A DNA stretch of 12,448 nt from CALJGI01 sp047618115. GTDB lineage: Bacteria > Pseudomonadota > Gammaproteobacteria > Pseudomonadales > Halieaceae. The stretch's first letter is position 1, and each line of letters starts with the position of its first letter. Both the position numbers and the translations under genes were made by a program. The stretch is from contig JBLHKV010000098.1 of assembly GCA_047618115.1 (NCBI GenBank), positions 1 to 12,448 of the forward strand, given 5' to 3'. The notes beneath the pieces are model-generated. The model was not told the DNA's origin. It did no database searches and saw nothing but the letters and a program-made list of their open reading frames with translations. Below, piece by piece: positions 7,142 to 12,448 of the stretch.

Positions 7142-7888
7142 GTGAAATCCAGAATGCACGTTCTGTTGGCAGCGCTCGCCCTGCACGTTCTAGTAAGCGT
7201 AAGCGCGCTGGCTGAACCATCTTTTCCCGCGCTATCGGGCCGGGTCGTCGATAACGCCAATGTGCTCAGCGCCAGGGCCGAGAGCTCCCTGACTGCACTA
7301 CTGGAGGCTCACGAAAACGCCACGGGGAATCAGCTTGTAGTAGCAACCCTGGAGGATATACAAGGTTACGATATTGCCGACTACGGATACCAACTCGGGC
7401 GCCACTGGGACATAGGTCAAAAAGACAAGAACAATGGTGCTCTTCTGATACTTGCCAGCAAGGAACGTAAAGTACGGATCGAGGTAGGTTATGGACTAGA
7501 GGGGCAATTAACCGATGCGGTGAGCTCTAATATTATCAGCACCGTTATACTGCCGCGGTTTCGCTCGGGTGATTTCGAGACCGGTCTTCTGCAGGGAACC
7601 CAGGCGATGATCCAGGCGGTAGGCGGTGAATACCAGATGCGCAGCGCGCAAAAGAGCCGCAGCAAAAATAAAATAAGTGCGCCGGGCGTGGTCGTTCTGG
7701 GATTCTTTTTATTGCAGTTTCTCGGTGGCCTATTGCCCGGTCGACGCCTGGGTCGCCGGCGCGGCCTTATGTTCATCCCCATGGGGATGGGGGGCGGCGG
7801 GCGCAGCTCCGGAGGCTTTGGCGGGGGCGGTGGTTTCAGCGGCGGAGGTGGCAGTTTCGGTGGCGGCGGCGCCTCGGGAGGATGGTAA
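7142..7888 (+). CDS. TPM-domain membrane protein (YgcG type) with glycine-rich tail
   Basis: Predicted 248-residue exported and membrane-anchored protein. The order is a signal peptide ending SALA (residue 24); a TPM domain (about 30-150) with LSGRVVDNANVLS, NQLVVATLEDIQG, the NNGALLILASKERKVRIEVGYGLEG core and DFETGLLQG; one transmembrane helix (about 181-199); then an arginine patch and a tail of almost only Gly, Ser and Phe. TPM domains have been linked to phosphatase activity (Arabidopsis TLP18.3) and to assembly roles; here it is probably the LemA partner. I use the GTG at 7142. An ATG at 7154 also gives a good signal peptide, and neither has a clear ribosome binding site. The stop TAA shares its final A with the start of the next gene (TAATG). 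Confidence 0.9.
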   Translation: MKSRMHVLLAALALHVLVSVSALAEPSFPALSGRVVDNANVLSARAESSLTALLEAHENATGNQLVVATLEDIQGYDIADYGYQLGRHWDIGQKDKNNGALLILASKERKVRIEVGYGLEGQLTDAVSSNIISTVILPRFRSGDFETGLLQGTQAMIQAVGGEYQMRSAQKSRSKNKISAPGVVVLGFFLLQFLGGLLPGRRLGRRRGLMFIPMGMGGGGRSSGGFGGGGGFSGGGGSFGGGGASGGW

Positions 7889-8505
7889 TGACTTTGGTGA
7901 CCCAGCAAGAACAAGACGCAATCGCGGCAGCCATAACTGAGGTCGAGAGACTCACCGACGCCGAGTTGGTTACTGTACTGGCGGCACAGAGTGATGACTA
8001 CCGCTACATTCCCACGCTTTGGGCTGCACTTTTAGCGCTGCTCACCCCTTTGTGCTTGTCTTTAAGCAACTACTGGTTGGATCCCGGCGATACCATGCTG
8101 GCTCAGTTCGGCGTTTTTATGGTCATGGCAGCGGTGTTTCGCTGGCGGCCGCTGATGTTTTTACTGCTGCCCAGGACGGTGCGCGAATGGCGCGCGTCCA
8201 ATCTGGCCAGACGGCAATTTTTGGAACAGAACCTGCACCACACAAAAGGTGATACCGGCGTATTGATATTTGTTTCAGAGGCGGAACGCTATGTGGAAAT
8301 AATCGCCGATCGCGGCATTGATCAGCACGTCTCAGCCCAGCAGTGGCAAGCCATTATCGATGATTTCTCTGCGAGCGTGCACAGTGGGGCTACCGCTGAG
8401 GGCTTTATCAACTGCATACAGGCCTGCGGGAAACTGATGATTGAGCACGCTCCCGTAAGCGGCGAGAAGAATGAGTTACCCAATCACCTGATAATACTAG
8501 ATTAG
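7888..8505 (+). CDS. Second TPM-family protein, domain split by two membrane helices
   Basis: Predicted 205-residue inner-membrane protein. The first part (about residues 5-38, ending TDAELVTVLAAQSDDY) looks like the start of a TPM domain. Two hydrophobic helices follow (about 42-62 and 70-96). The rest of the TPM core (GDTGVLIFVSEAERYVEIIADRGID, then WQAIIDDF and AEGFINCIQACGKLM) comes after a basic linker. I start at the ATG at 7888, which overlaps the previous stop as TAATG and has GGGAGG 6 bases upstream. The in-frame ATG at 7882 touches that ribosome binding site and is unlikely. The overlap implies translational coupling with the first TPM gene. Its last 4 bases overlap the end of the convergent gamma-glutamyltranspeptidase gene. 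Confidence 0.87.
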   Translation: MTLVTQQEQDAIAAAITEVERLTDAELVTVLAAQSDDYRYIPTLWAALLALLTPLCLSLSNYWLDPGDTMLAQFGVFMVMAAVFRWRPLMFLLLPRTVREWRASNLARRQFLEQNLHHTKGDTGVLIFVSEAERYVEIIADRGIDQHVSAQQWQAIIDDFSASVHSGATAEGFINCIQACGKLMIEHAPVSGEKNELPNHLIILD

Positions 8506-10226
8506 AACCCAATCGCGGCGCCATCAACCCGCATCTCCGAGGCACCGTGATAGACACCGCTTGTCGAGTCTTTCAGAATAGCCTGATAACTACCAAAGTG
8601 CTCCCGTCGCCCCGTTACCGGATCAGTGCCTCGACTGACCTGATGGCCCCTGCGCCTCAGTTCTGCGAACACTTGGTCTGATATGCCCGACTCCAGCAGT
8701 ACCTGACCCATTCCCGCGATCTGCGCGACCTCACCAGTGGGCTCACTGGAGCCCTCGTGGCGATAGCGGGCTGCGTCGCCGGCCTCCTGAACGTTCATCC
8801 CAAAATCGATCAGGTTAATGGCTACAGATGCTTGTCCCTGGGGTTGCATAGACCCCCCCATCACACCAAAACTAAGCCAGGCTTCGCCGTCCTTTAGGAT
8901 AAAACCCGGGATAATGGTGTGGAAAGGCAGCTTCCCTGGCGCATAAACATTTGGATGCTCGGGATCCAAAGAAAATAGCTCACCACGGTCCTGAAACATA
9001 AAACCAAGACCGTCGGGAACCAAACCGCTGCCCATGCCACGGTAGTTACTCTGAATGAGCGACACCATCATTCCCGCGCTGTCCGCGACGGTAAGATAGG
9101 TAGTGTCGTTGTGCTCGAGAATCGGGTCCCCGGCGACGACATTGACCATGGCGCTGTTCATATCGATAAGCTTGCGCCTCTGGTCGGCGTAGGCCTTCGA
9201 AGCTAGAGTAGAAAAAGGCACGTCGGCGTGCTGCGGATCGCTGTAATAACGGGCCCGATCCTCAAATGCCAGACGCTTGGCTTCGATTTGCACATGCAGC
9301 GCGTCGGCACTCCCCGCTCCCATGGAGGCTATGTCAAAGCCCTCGATAACATTGAGCATCTGCAGAACGGCCAAACCCTGGGTATTGGGCGGGAGCTGGC
9401 ACACCTCGTAGCCACGGTAGCTGGTCGTTATCGGTTCCACCCAGCAAGCACAGTTTGCAGCGAGATCACTGGCTCGAAGATCACCGCCAATTCGTCGCAT
9501 ATACTGATCTATGGTCTGAGCAATCCGACCGCCGTAGAAGGCGTCCCTACCGCCGCTACCAATCTCTTCCAGGGTGTCGGCCAGATCGGGATTGTGAAAT
9601 ACCTCGCCGACCGCTGGCGCTCGACCATCGAGAAGATAGGTCTGGCGCGCGTTTTCAAATTCTTCGAGTTGAGTCTTATTGTGCTCAAAGGCCGCCATAT
9701 TACCGGCCCAGGCCTCGGCTATGTACTGACTGACCGGAAAACCTTCTCGGCAATACTGAATCGCGGGCGCCAACAGTTCAGACATGGGCAGCTTGCCAAA
9801 CTTGTTATGCATTTCGAACCAGCCATCAACGGCCCCCGGCACGGTAACCGACAAGCTACCCAGAGCCGGGATATGGTCGGAACCATCCAACCGGGAAATG
9901 AGCTCATCGTAGCTGCGACCTGCGGGACTGCGACCACTGGCGTTGAGTCCCTTCAATTGCTTTTTCTTTGGGTCCCAAACCAACGCGAAAAGATCGCCGC
10001 CGATGCCATTGGCCATGGGCTCCATGAGCCCCAGTGTTGCATTGGCCGCAATGGCTGCATCCACAGCGCTACCACCCCGTTTCAAAATATCAACGGCCAC
10101 CTGGCTGGCCAACGGCTGTGCCGTGGCCGCCATACCCTGCTTCGCCAGCACTGGACTGCGGCCAGCCAGTGACAGCCCAGTCAGGCGATCTCCGCGACCG
10201 CAGGCGATGTCTTCCGGGTTGATCAC
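8502..10226 (-). CDS. Gamma-glutamyltranspeptidase-family hydrolase, cytoplasmic YwrD-like
   Basis: Ntn-hydrolase of 574 residues related to gamma-glutamyltransferase/glutathione hydrolase. Motifs seen are GMAATAQPLASQVAVDIL (31-48), GGSAVDAAIAAN, NGIGGDLFALVW, GRSPAG, SVTVPGAVDGW and NTQGLAVLQML. The self-cleavage and nucleophile site is DTTYLTVAD, with Thr375 predicted as the new N-terminal nucleophile after processing into large and small subunits. The oxyanion loop is GGSMQPQGQ (457-465). There is no signal peptide, and the MQPQG loop resembles the YwrD/HpxW branch more than periplasmic Ggt, so the substrate may be glutathione, another gamma-glutamyl compound or an oxamate-like amide. The start is a GTG (10224-10226) with GAGGAG 6 bases upstream; the overlapping ATG runs straight into a stop. 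It is a single-gene unit. Confidence 0.9.
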   Translation of the reverse strand: MINPEDIACGRGDRLTGLSLAGRSPVLAKQGMAATAQPLASQVAVDILKRGGSAVDAAIAANATLGLMEPMANGIGGDLFALVWDPKKKQLKGLNASGRSPAGRSYDELISRLDGSDHIPALGSLSVTVPGAVDGWFEMHNKFGKLPMSELLAPAIQYCREGFPVSQYIAEAWAGNMAAFEHNKTQLEEFENARQTYLLDGRAPAVGEVFHNPDLADTLEEIGSGGRDAFYGGRIAQTIDQYMRRIGGDLRASDLAANCACWVEPITTSYRGYEVCQLPPNTQGLAVLQMLNVIEGFDIASMGAGSADALHVQIEAKRLAFEDRARYYSDPQHADVPFSTLASKAYADQRRKLIDMNSAMVNVVAGDPILEHNDTTYLTVADSAGMMVSLIQSNYRGMGSGLVPDGLGFMFQDRGELFSLDPEHPNVYAPGKLPFHTIIPGFILKDGEAWLSFGVMGGSMQPQGQASVAINLIDFGMNVQEAGDAARYRHEGSSEPTGEVAQIAGMGQVLLESGISDQVFAELRRRGHQVSRGTDPVTGRREHFGSYQAILKDSTSGVYHGASEMRVDGAAIGF

Positions 10227-10253
10227 ATAACTCTCCTCGTCATATTTGCGATC

Positions 10254-10280
10254 ATTGTAGCTCCATTTGATTCAGATCAA
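10254..10280 (-). promoter_or_regulatory. Candidate promoter of the gamma-glutamyltranspeptidase gene
   Basis: Leftward TACAAT (10254-10259) lies 28 bases before the GTG start, with TTGATC (10275-10280) 15 bp upstream as a possible but tightly spaced -35. The -35 falls within the FNR box, so bound FNR/Anr would be expected to block this promoter. This is inference from position only. Confidence 0.3.
10267..10280. promoter_or_regulatory. Perfect FNR/Anr binding site
   Basis: TTGATTCAGATCAA matches the FNR consensus TTGAT-N4-ATCAA at all ten defined positions. The centre at 10273.5 lies between the gamma-glutamyltranspeptidase gene and the candidate small gene. FNR-type regulators bind such sites when oxygen is low. 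Confidence 0.75.
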
Positions 10281-10302
10281 TTCATTACTTCGGCACACCC
10301 AC

Positions 10303-10315
10303 TACTCTGTAAGCG
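10303..10315 (+). promoter_or_regulatory. Class II FNR-dependent promoter (-10 and predicted start site)
   Basis: If the FNR box is centred at -41.5, the start site is 10315 and the -10 must lie at 10303-10308. That hexamer is TACTCT, a weak but acceptable -10 (first T, A and last T kept), as is common for activator-dependent promoters. No separate -35 is evident, as expected when FNR replaces it. Confidence 0.45.
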
Positions 10316-10347
10316 TCGATAGAGACACACCAAGCGGAGTAGTCATT

Positions 10348-10425
10348 ATGAATGAGCAAGCGATTAGTGACGGTGTTCGCCTCCTAGATATTCATGGTCC
10401 AAACCTTGGGCTGTCGACATCTTGA
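10348..10425 (+). CDS. Candidate 25-residue small protein or sRNA-encoded ORF
   Basis: A short ORF, MNEQAISDGVRLLDIHGPN plus six more residues, begins with an ATG that has GGAG (10336-10339) 8 bases upstream. It starts 33 bases after the start site predicted from the FNR box. I do not recognise the protein; it has no signal peptide or membrane segment. Its stop lies inside a short hairpin (10415-10430). The transcript would run towards the 3' end of the oppositely oriented cysH gene. It may be a real small protein, the short ORF of a dual-function small RNA, or a non-functional reading frame. The coordinated placement of activator site, -10, ribosome binding site and ATG is the only support. 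Confidence 0.4.
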   Translation: MNEQAISDGVRLLDIHGPNLGLSTS

Positions 10426-10430
10426 TGTCG
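10415..10430. repeat. Perfect short inverted repeat at the end of the small ORF
   Basis: CGACATC and GATGTCG form a 7-bp arm pair around TT, which would fold as a 6-bp stem with a CTTG loop in RNA. No run of T follows directly (GCGGCCATTTTATC), so it is not a convincing Rho-independent terminator. It may still mark a structured 3' end of the FNR-driven transcript. Confidence 0.5.
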
Positions 10431-10439
10431 GCGGCCATT

Positions 10440-10468
10440 TTATCTTGGCGATGTTAAACTTAAGATAA
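10440..10468. repeat. AT-rich inverted repeat downstream of cysH
   Basis: TTATCTT (10440-10446) and AAGATAA (10462-10468) are perfect 7-bp inverted arms around 15 bases, between the small ORF and the cysH stop. A weak stem-loop or 3' processing site shared by the two convergent transcripts is possible; no clear T-tract makes it a terminator in either direction. Confidence 0.35.
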
Positions 10469-10484
10469 GCCTCCACCGGCTGAA

Positions 10485-11111
10485 TCAGGCGGCCGTATGC
10501 AGCCCGCACTCGCGACCATCGTGCACCTTGGTTGGATCGAAGTAGTGTCGAGCTGAAGGCAATTCAAAGCGCTCCATGTAGTCTTCAACCTGCTCCTGCG
10601 ACCAATAAAAAATCGGTGCTACCTTGATGATTCCGCGGCTATCCAGCGATACAACATCCAATGACTGACGATGCTCTGTCTCCTCTTGCCGAATGCCAGT
10701 CAGCCAAATCTCCGGCTGATGATCACGCAGGGCTTTGCTAAAGGGATCCAGTTTTACCTGCCGGGTAAACTCCTGGTGCTGATCCTCGTCCTCGATGGTG
10801 GGAATTCCCCCCATCAGCGCATTGCGCCGCTCGGACGTCATGTCGGGACTGTAAACGTGCAAATTTAAACCAAGCTGGTGCATCAACCGGTCGGCTACGA
10901 TGTAGGTGTCACGCAGGTTATAGCCAGTATCGACCCATATTGTTGGAATCGATGTATCGATCTGACTGACCAGATGAAGCATCACGGCCGCATTAGTTCC
11001 AAAGCTGGTTGATGCTATTGTCGGCCGACCGAGATCCAGAGCCCAGCGCACGATTTCCTCGGCGCTCGCGTCGTGCAATCTTTCATTGGCTTCAGCTATG
11101 TCCAATCTCAT
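10485..11111 (-). CDS. cysH: CysH-family phosphoadenylyl-sulfate reductase, short form
   Basis: Predicted 208-residue cytoplasmic enzyme that reduces activated sulfate (PAPS) to sulfite with thioredoxin. Visible motifs are the PP-loop TSFGTNAAVMLHL (35-47), VDTGYNLRDTY, WLTGIRQEETEHR, KVAPIFYW and the C-terminal ECGLH with the catalytic Cys202. That is its only cysteine, so it lacks the CC/CxxC iron-sulfur ligands of APS reductases. It also lacks the usual C-terminal loop motif (of the GYxSIGDxHST type) before ECGLH, and is shorter than E. coli CysH (244). I start at the ATG at 11109-11111 (GGGA upstream); a TTG at 11153 would lie on the promoter. It follows the parA-like gene, but the 140-bp gap contains its own promoter. 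Reductase specificity is inferred from family membership. Confidence 0.85.
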   Translation of the reverse strand: MRLDIAEANERLHDASAEEIVRWALDLGRPTIASTSFGTNAAVMLHLVSQIDTSIPTIWVDTGYNLRDTYIVADRLMHQLGLNLHVYSPDMTSERRNALMGGIPTIEDEDQHQEFTRQVKLDPFSKALRDHQPEIWLTGIRQEETEHRQSLDVVSLDSRGIIKVAPIFYWSQEQVEDYMERFELPSARHYFDPTKVHDGRECGLHTAA

Positions 11112-11153
11112 GTCTATTCCCAGATACAGTCCCGGTAGGGTACCGGACCACAA

Positions 11154-11182
11154 ACTGTAAACAAGGGACGCGATCTTGACAA
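11154..11182 (-). promoter_or_regulatory. Candidate sigma-70 promoter of cysH
   Basis: On the minus strand TTGTCA (11177-11182) and TACAGT (11154-11159) are separated by exactly 17 bp, placing the start site about 35 bases before the cysH ATG. This also argues against a start codon at 11153. Confidence 0.55.
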
Positions 11183-11201
11183 ATACCCTTAGGTCATAAT
11201 G

Positions 11202-11216
11202 TTATTACTAGAATAA
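11202..11216. repeat. AT-rich inverted repeat upstream of the cysH promoter
   Basis: TTATT and AATAA arms (5 bp each) surround ACTAG, about 20 bases upstream of the cysH -35. It could be a regulator site or chance in AT-rich DNA. Confidence 0.25.
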
Positions 11217-11251
11217 TTTATCAGGCCTTGTGGAATAAGAGGCCGGCGCCC

Positions 11252-12061
11252 TCAGGCAGCACTTACCGCCTGTAGCGCCGCAGAGCCCTCCAGTTCGCCG
11301 TGTAGCTCCAAAAATTGGCCGGTGAGCTTGTGGCTGGGGGCAAGGTCGATTAAGGGACGACCCTCGCGATGCGACTCCCTCATCTTCACCGAACTACTCA
11401 GGTAGGTACTAAAAACCGGCAGACCGCTCTTATTGAGCTCATCGACCAGCTCCGCAGGCAGTCTCGCCTGGCTATTGAATTGATTGATTATAATACCCTC
11501 AACGACTAAATCCGGGTTGTGGTCTTCCTGTAGCTCAGTGACATTATCAATAAGTGACACGAGAGCGTGGAGCGCAAAACTATCGCAATCGAAAGGAATC
11601 AGCAGGCTGTCAGCGGCAATCAGTGCAGACTTGCTGTAAAAATCGAACCGCGGGGGCGTGTCTATATAGATGCGGTCGTACTCGTCGTCCAATTTTTCCA
11701 GCGCGTCGCGCATCTTGTATATTTTGTAGCGAGACTCCAGCTCTTTTTCCATGGAACTCAGTACTGGGCTAGAGGGCATCAGATCGAGGTTTTCGTAGGG
11801 CGTTTCCCACACATAAGTCGCTGGATTCGACTTCGCCCGCCGCGAGCCAACGGTCTGCTTAAATAGTCCTGCCACGCCCTGAGCCTCGGCGGGATAGGCC
11901 TCAGCATCGATTTCACCAACCAGATACTGCGTCGAATTACCTTGCACATCGAGGTCGACGACCAGGGTACGATAGCCCTCGGCTGCCGAGATTGCCGCTA
12001 AATTGCAGGCGATGCTGGTCTTACCCACTCCCCCTTTTTGATTAAAAACCACGCGTCGCAT
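11252..12061 (-). CDS. ParA/MinD-family ATPase without a ParB partner
   Basis: Cytoplasmic 269-residue P-loop ATPase of the deviant Walker A (ParA) group. The N-terminus MRRVVFNQKGGVGKTS holds the signature Lys9 and catalytic Lys14; Walker A' is VVDLDVQGNST (34-44) and Walker B is IYIDTPP (131-137). There is no N-terminal DNA-binding extension, as in chromosomal Soj-like proteins. ParA proteins use ATP-dependent dimerisation on DNA or membrane to position cargo. The ATG at 12059-12061 has GGGAG about 8 bases upstream; a frame extending to 12094 lacks support. No ParB gene or parS-like 16-mer is seen nearby, and the neighbours are cysH and a DUF924 gene. The cargo is therefore unknown, and it is more likely an orphan positioning ATPase than the main chromosome partitioner. 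Confidence 0.9.
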   Translation of the reverse strand: MRRVVFNQKGGVGKTSIACNLAAISAAEGYRTLVVDLDVQGNSTQYLVGEIDAEAYPAEAQGVAGLFKQTVGSRRAKSNPATYVWETPYENLDLMPSSPVLSSMEKELESRYKIYKMRDALEKLDDEYDRIYIDTPPRFDFYSKSALIAADSLLIPFDCDSFALHALVSLIDNVTELQEDHNPDLVVEGIIINQFNSQARLPAELVDELNKSGLPVFSTYLSSSVKMRESHREGRPLIDLAPSHKLTGQFLELHGELEGSAALQAVSAA

Positions 12062-12094
12062 TGCCAAAACTCCCGAATTAATTGCCGACTGCAA

Positions 12095-12123
12095 ATTCTA
12101 ATCAATCGCCCAAATCATTGTAA
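12095..12123 (-). promoter_or_regulatory. Candidate promoter of the ParA-family gene
   Basis: Leftward TAGAAT (12095-12100) is a good -10 about 34 bases from the ATG; TTACAA (12118-12123) is a poor -35 at 17 bp. Confidence 0.4.
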
Positions 12124-12166
12124 GAGAGTCTGGATTAATTATTGGAAATTTATGCGCAGAACACCC

Positions 12167-12196
12167 TTGAGTTACACTGCCGGGGTCATCTACAAC
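12167..12196 (+). promoter_or_regulatory. Candidate promoter of the DUF924 gene
   Basis: TTGAGT (12167-12172) and TACAAC (12191-12196) lie 18 bp apart, 20 bases before the ATG. Both hexamers match four of six consensus positions. The site diverges from the parA-side promoter within a 155-bp gap. Confidence 0.35.
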
Positions 12197-12216
12197 AAAT
12201 TAGGGACCGCTTACAC

Positions 12217-12448
12217 ATGACGAAACCAGAAAATATACTGACGTATTGGTTTGGTGATTTGAACGCAATGGGTATGCCCACAATAGATCATAGCAAGCTT
12301 TGGTTTGGCTATTCAGAGAATACCGATGTTGAAATTAGCAGCCGTTTTTCTACCCTGGTAGAACGGGCCGTGAAAGGTGAGCTGGTCGAGTGGGCAAAAA
12401 CAGATGGGGGCTTAATCGCTCTGATCACACTCCTCGACCAATTTACCC
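12217..12448 (+). CDS. DUF924 family protein (N-terminal part, runs off the window)
   Basis: The first 77 residues of a protein matching the DUF924 (COG3803) family: ILTYWFGD near the start, then KLWFGYSENTDVEISSRF, VKGELVEWAKTDGGLIALI and LLDQFT, in the order typical of the family, whose members are usually about 180 residues and helical. The family has no established biochemical role. The ATG at 12217 has only a weak AGGG about 11 bases upstream. The stop lies beyond the right edge. It is transcribed away from the parA-like gene. Confidence 0.88.
   Translation, partial: MTKPENILTYWFGDLNAMGMPTIDHSKLWFGYSENTDVEISSRFSTLVERAVKGELVEWAKTDGGLIALITLLDQFT

Noticed and set aside
9228..10172. Long open frame (314 codons) on the plus strand, opposite the gamma-glutamyltranspeptidase gene
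   Set aside because: No recognisable domain or ribosome binding site, and it lies wholly within a minus-strand gene with conserved catalytic motifs; it is a shadow frame caused by codon bias.
10348..10425. Small ORF as a broken aroQ (its HGPNL resembles the dehydroquinase N-terminus)
   Set aside because: Only five residues agree, and no further AroQ motifs appear downstream in any frame.
10348..10543. Reading through the TGA at 10423 as selenocysteine to extend the small ORF to about 10543
   Set aside because: The extension is antisense to cysH, has no family match I can see, and the short hairpin overlapping the TGA does not resemble a selenocysteine insertion element, which would lie just downstream.
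11219..11262. Possible terminator of the ParA-family gene (GAGG/CCTC stem and GGCCT/AGGCC arms)
   Set aside because: Stems are only 4-5 bp and no T-run follows; too weak to annotate.
12062..12216. parS-like or replication-origin-like sequence near the ParA-family gene
   Set aside because: No palindrome resembling TGTTTCACGTGAAACA and no DnaA-box cluster; only AT-rich promoter DNA.

Overview
The window looks like chromosomal DNA of a marine-type gammaproteobacterium. I infer this from the AsnS sequence, the CysH, MsrC, LemA/TPM and DUF924 families, and the mix of soluble and exported respiratory proteins. The OM60/NOR5 (Halieaceae) or Spongiibacteraceae neighbourhood is my best guess, but the sequence alone does not prove it. 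There are twelve convincing protein genes (two cut by the window edges) and one candidate small gene. I see no rRNA, tRNA, CRISPR array, insertion sequence or integration scar. Coding density is high, and no gene-free stretch reaches 300 bases; the longest is 10227-10484.

Layout from left to right. (1) Positions 1-4275, all on the minus strand: a SYLF-domain exported protein overlaps by 4 bp a periplasmic eight-haem cytochrome carrying HEAT-like and TPR repeats; asnS (asparaginyl-tRNA synthetase) lies 70 bp downstream. (2) Positions 4276-4870: a divergent promoter region, then a small PPOX-fold flavin/F420-type oxidoreductase on the plus strand. (3) Positions 4834-6481, minus strand: msrC (free methionine-(R)-sulfoxide reductase) followed by a lipoprotein with a transglutaminase-like domain and TPRs. 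That lipoprotein gene runs tail-to-tail into the PPOX gene with 37 bp of shared coding sequence. (4) Positions 6538-8505, plus strand: a lemA-TPM-TPM operon, the two TPM genes being coupled through a TAATG stop/start. (5) Positions 8502-10226, minus strand: a cytoplasmic gamma-glutamyltranspeptidase-family enzyme. (6) Positions 10227-10484: an intergenic region with a perfect FNR/Anr box, a class-II-spaced promoter and a 25-codon ORF with a good ribosome binding site. (7) Positions 10485-12061, minus strand: a short, single-cysteine CysH-type reductase and, upstream of it, an orphan ParA-type ATPase. (8) From 12217 to the right edge, plus strand: the start of a DUF924 gene.

Most genes here are housekeeping or envelope/redox functions: methionine repair, sulfate assimilation, glutathione-type gamma-glutamyl hydrolysis and a multihaem cytochrome. 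The least explained element is the FNR-box transcription unit at about 10267-10430. It resembles in layout an Anr/FNR-activated small RNA with an internal short ORF, and it points into the 3' end of cysH. The repeat-bearing octahaem cytochrome coupled to a SYLF protein is the most interesting protein-level system.
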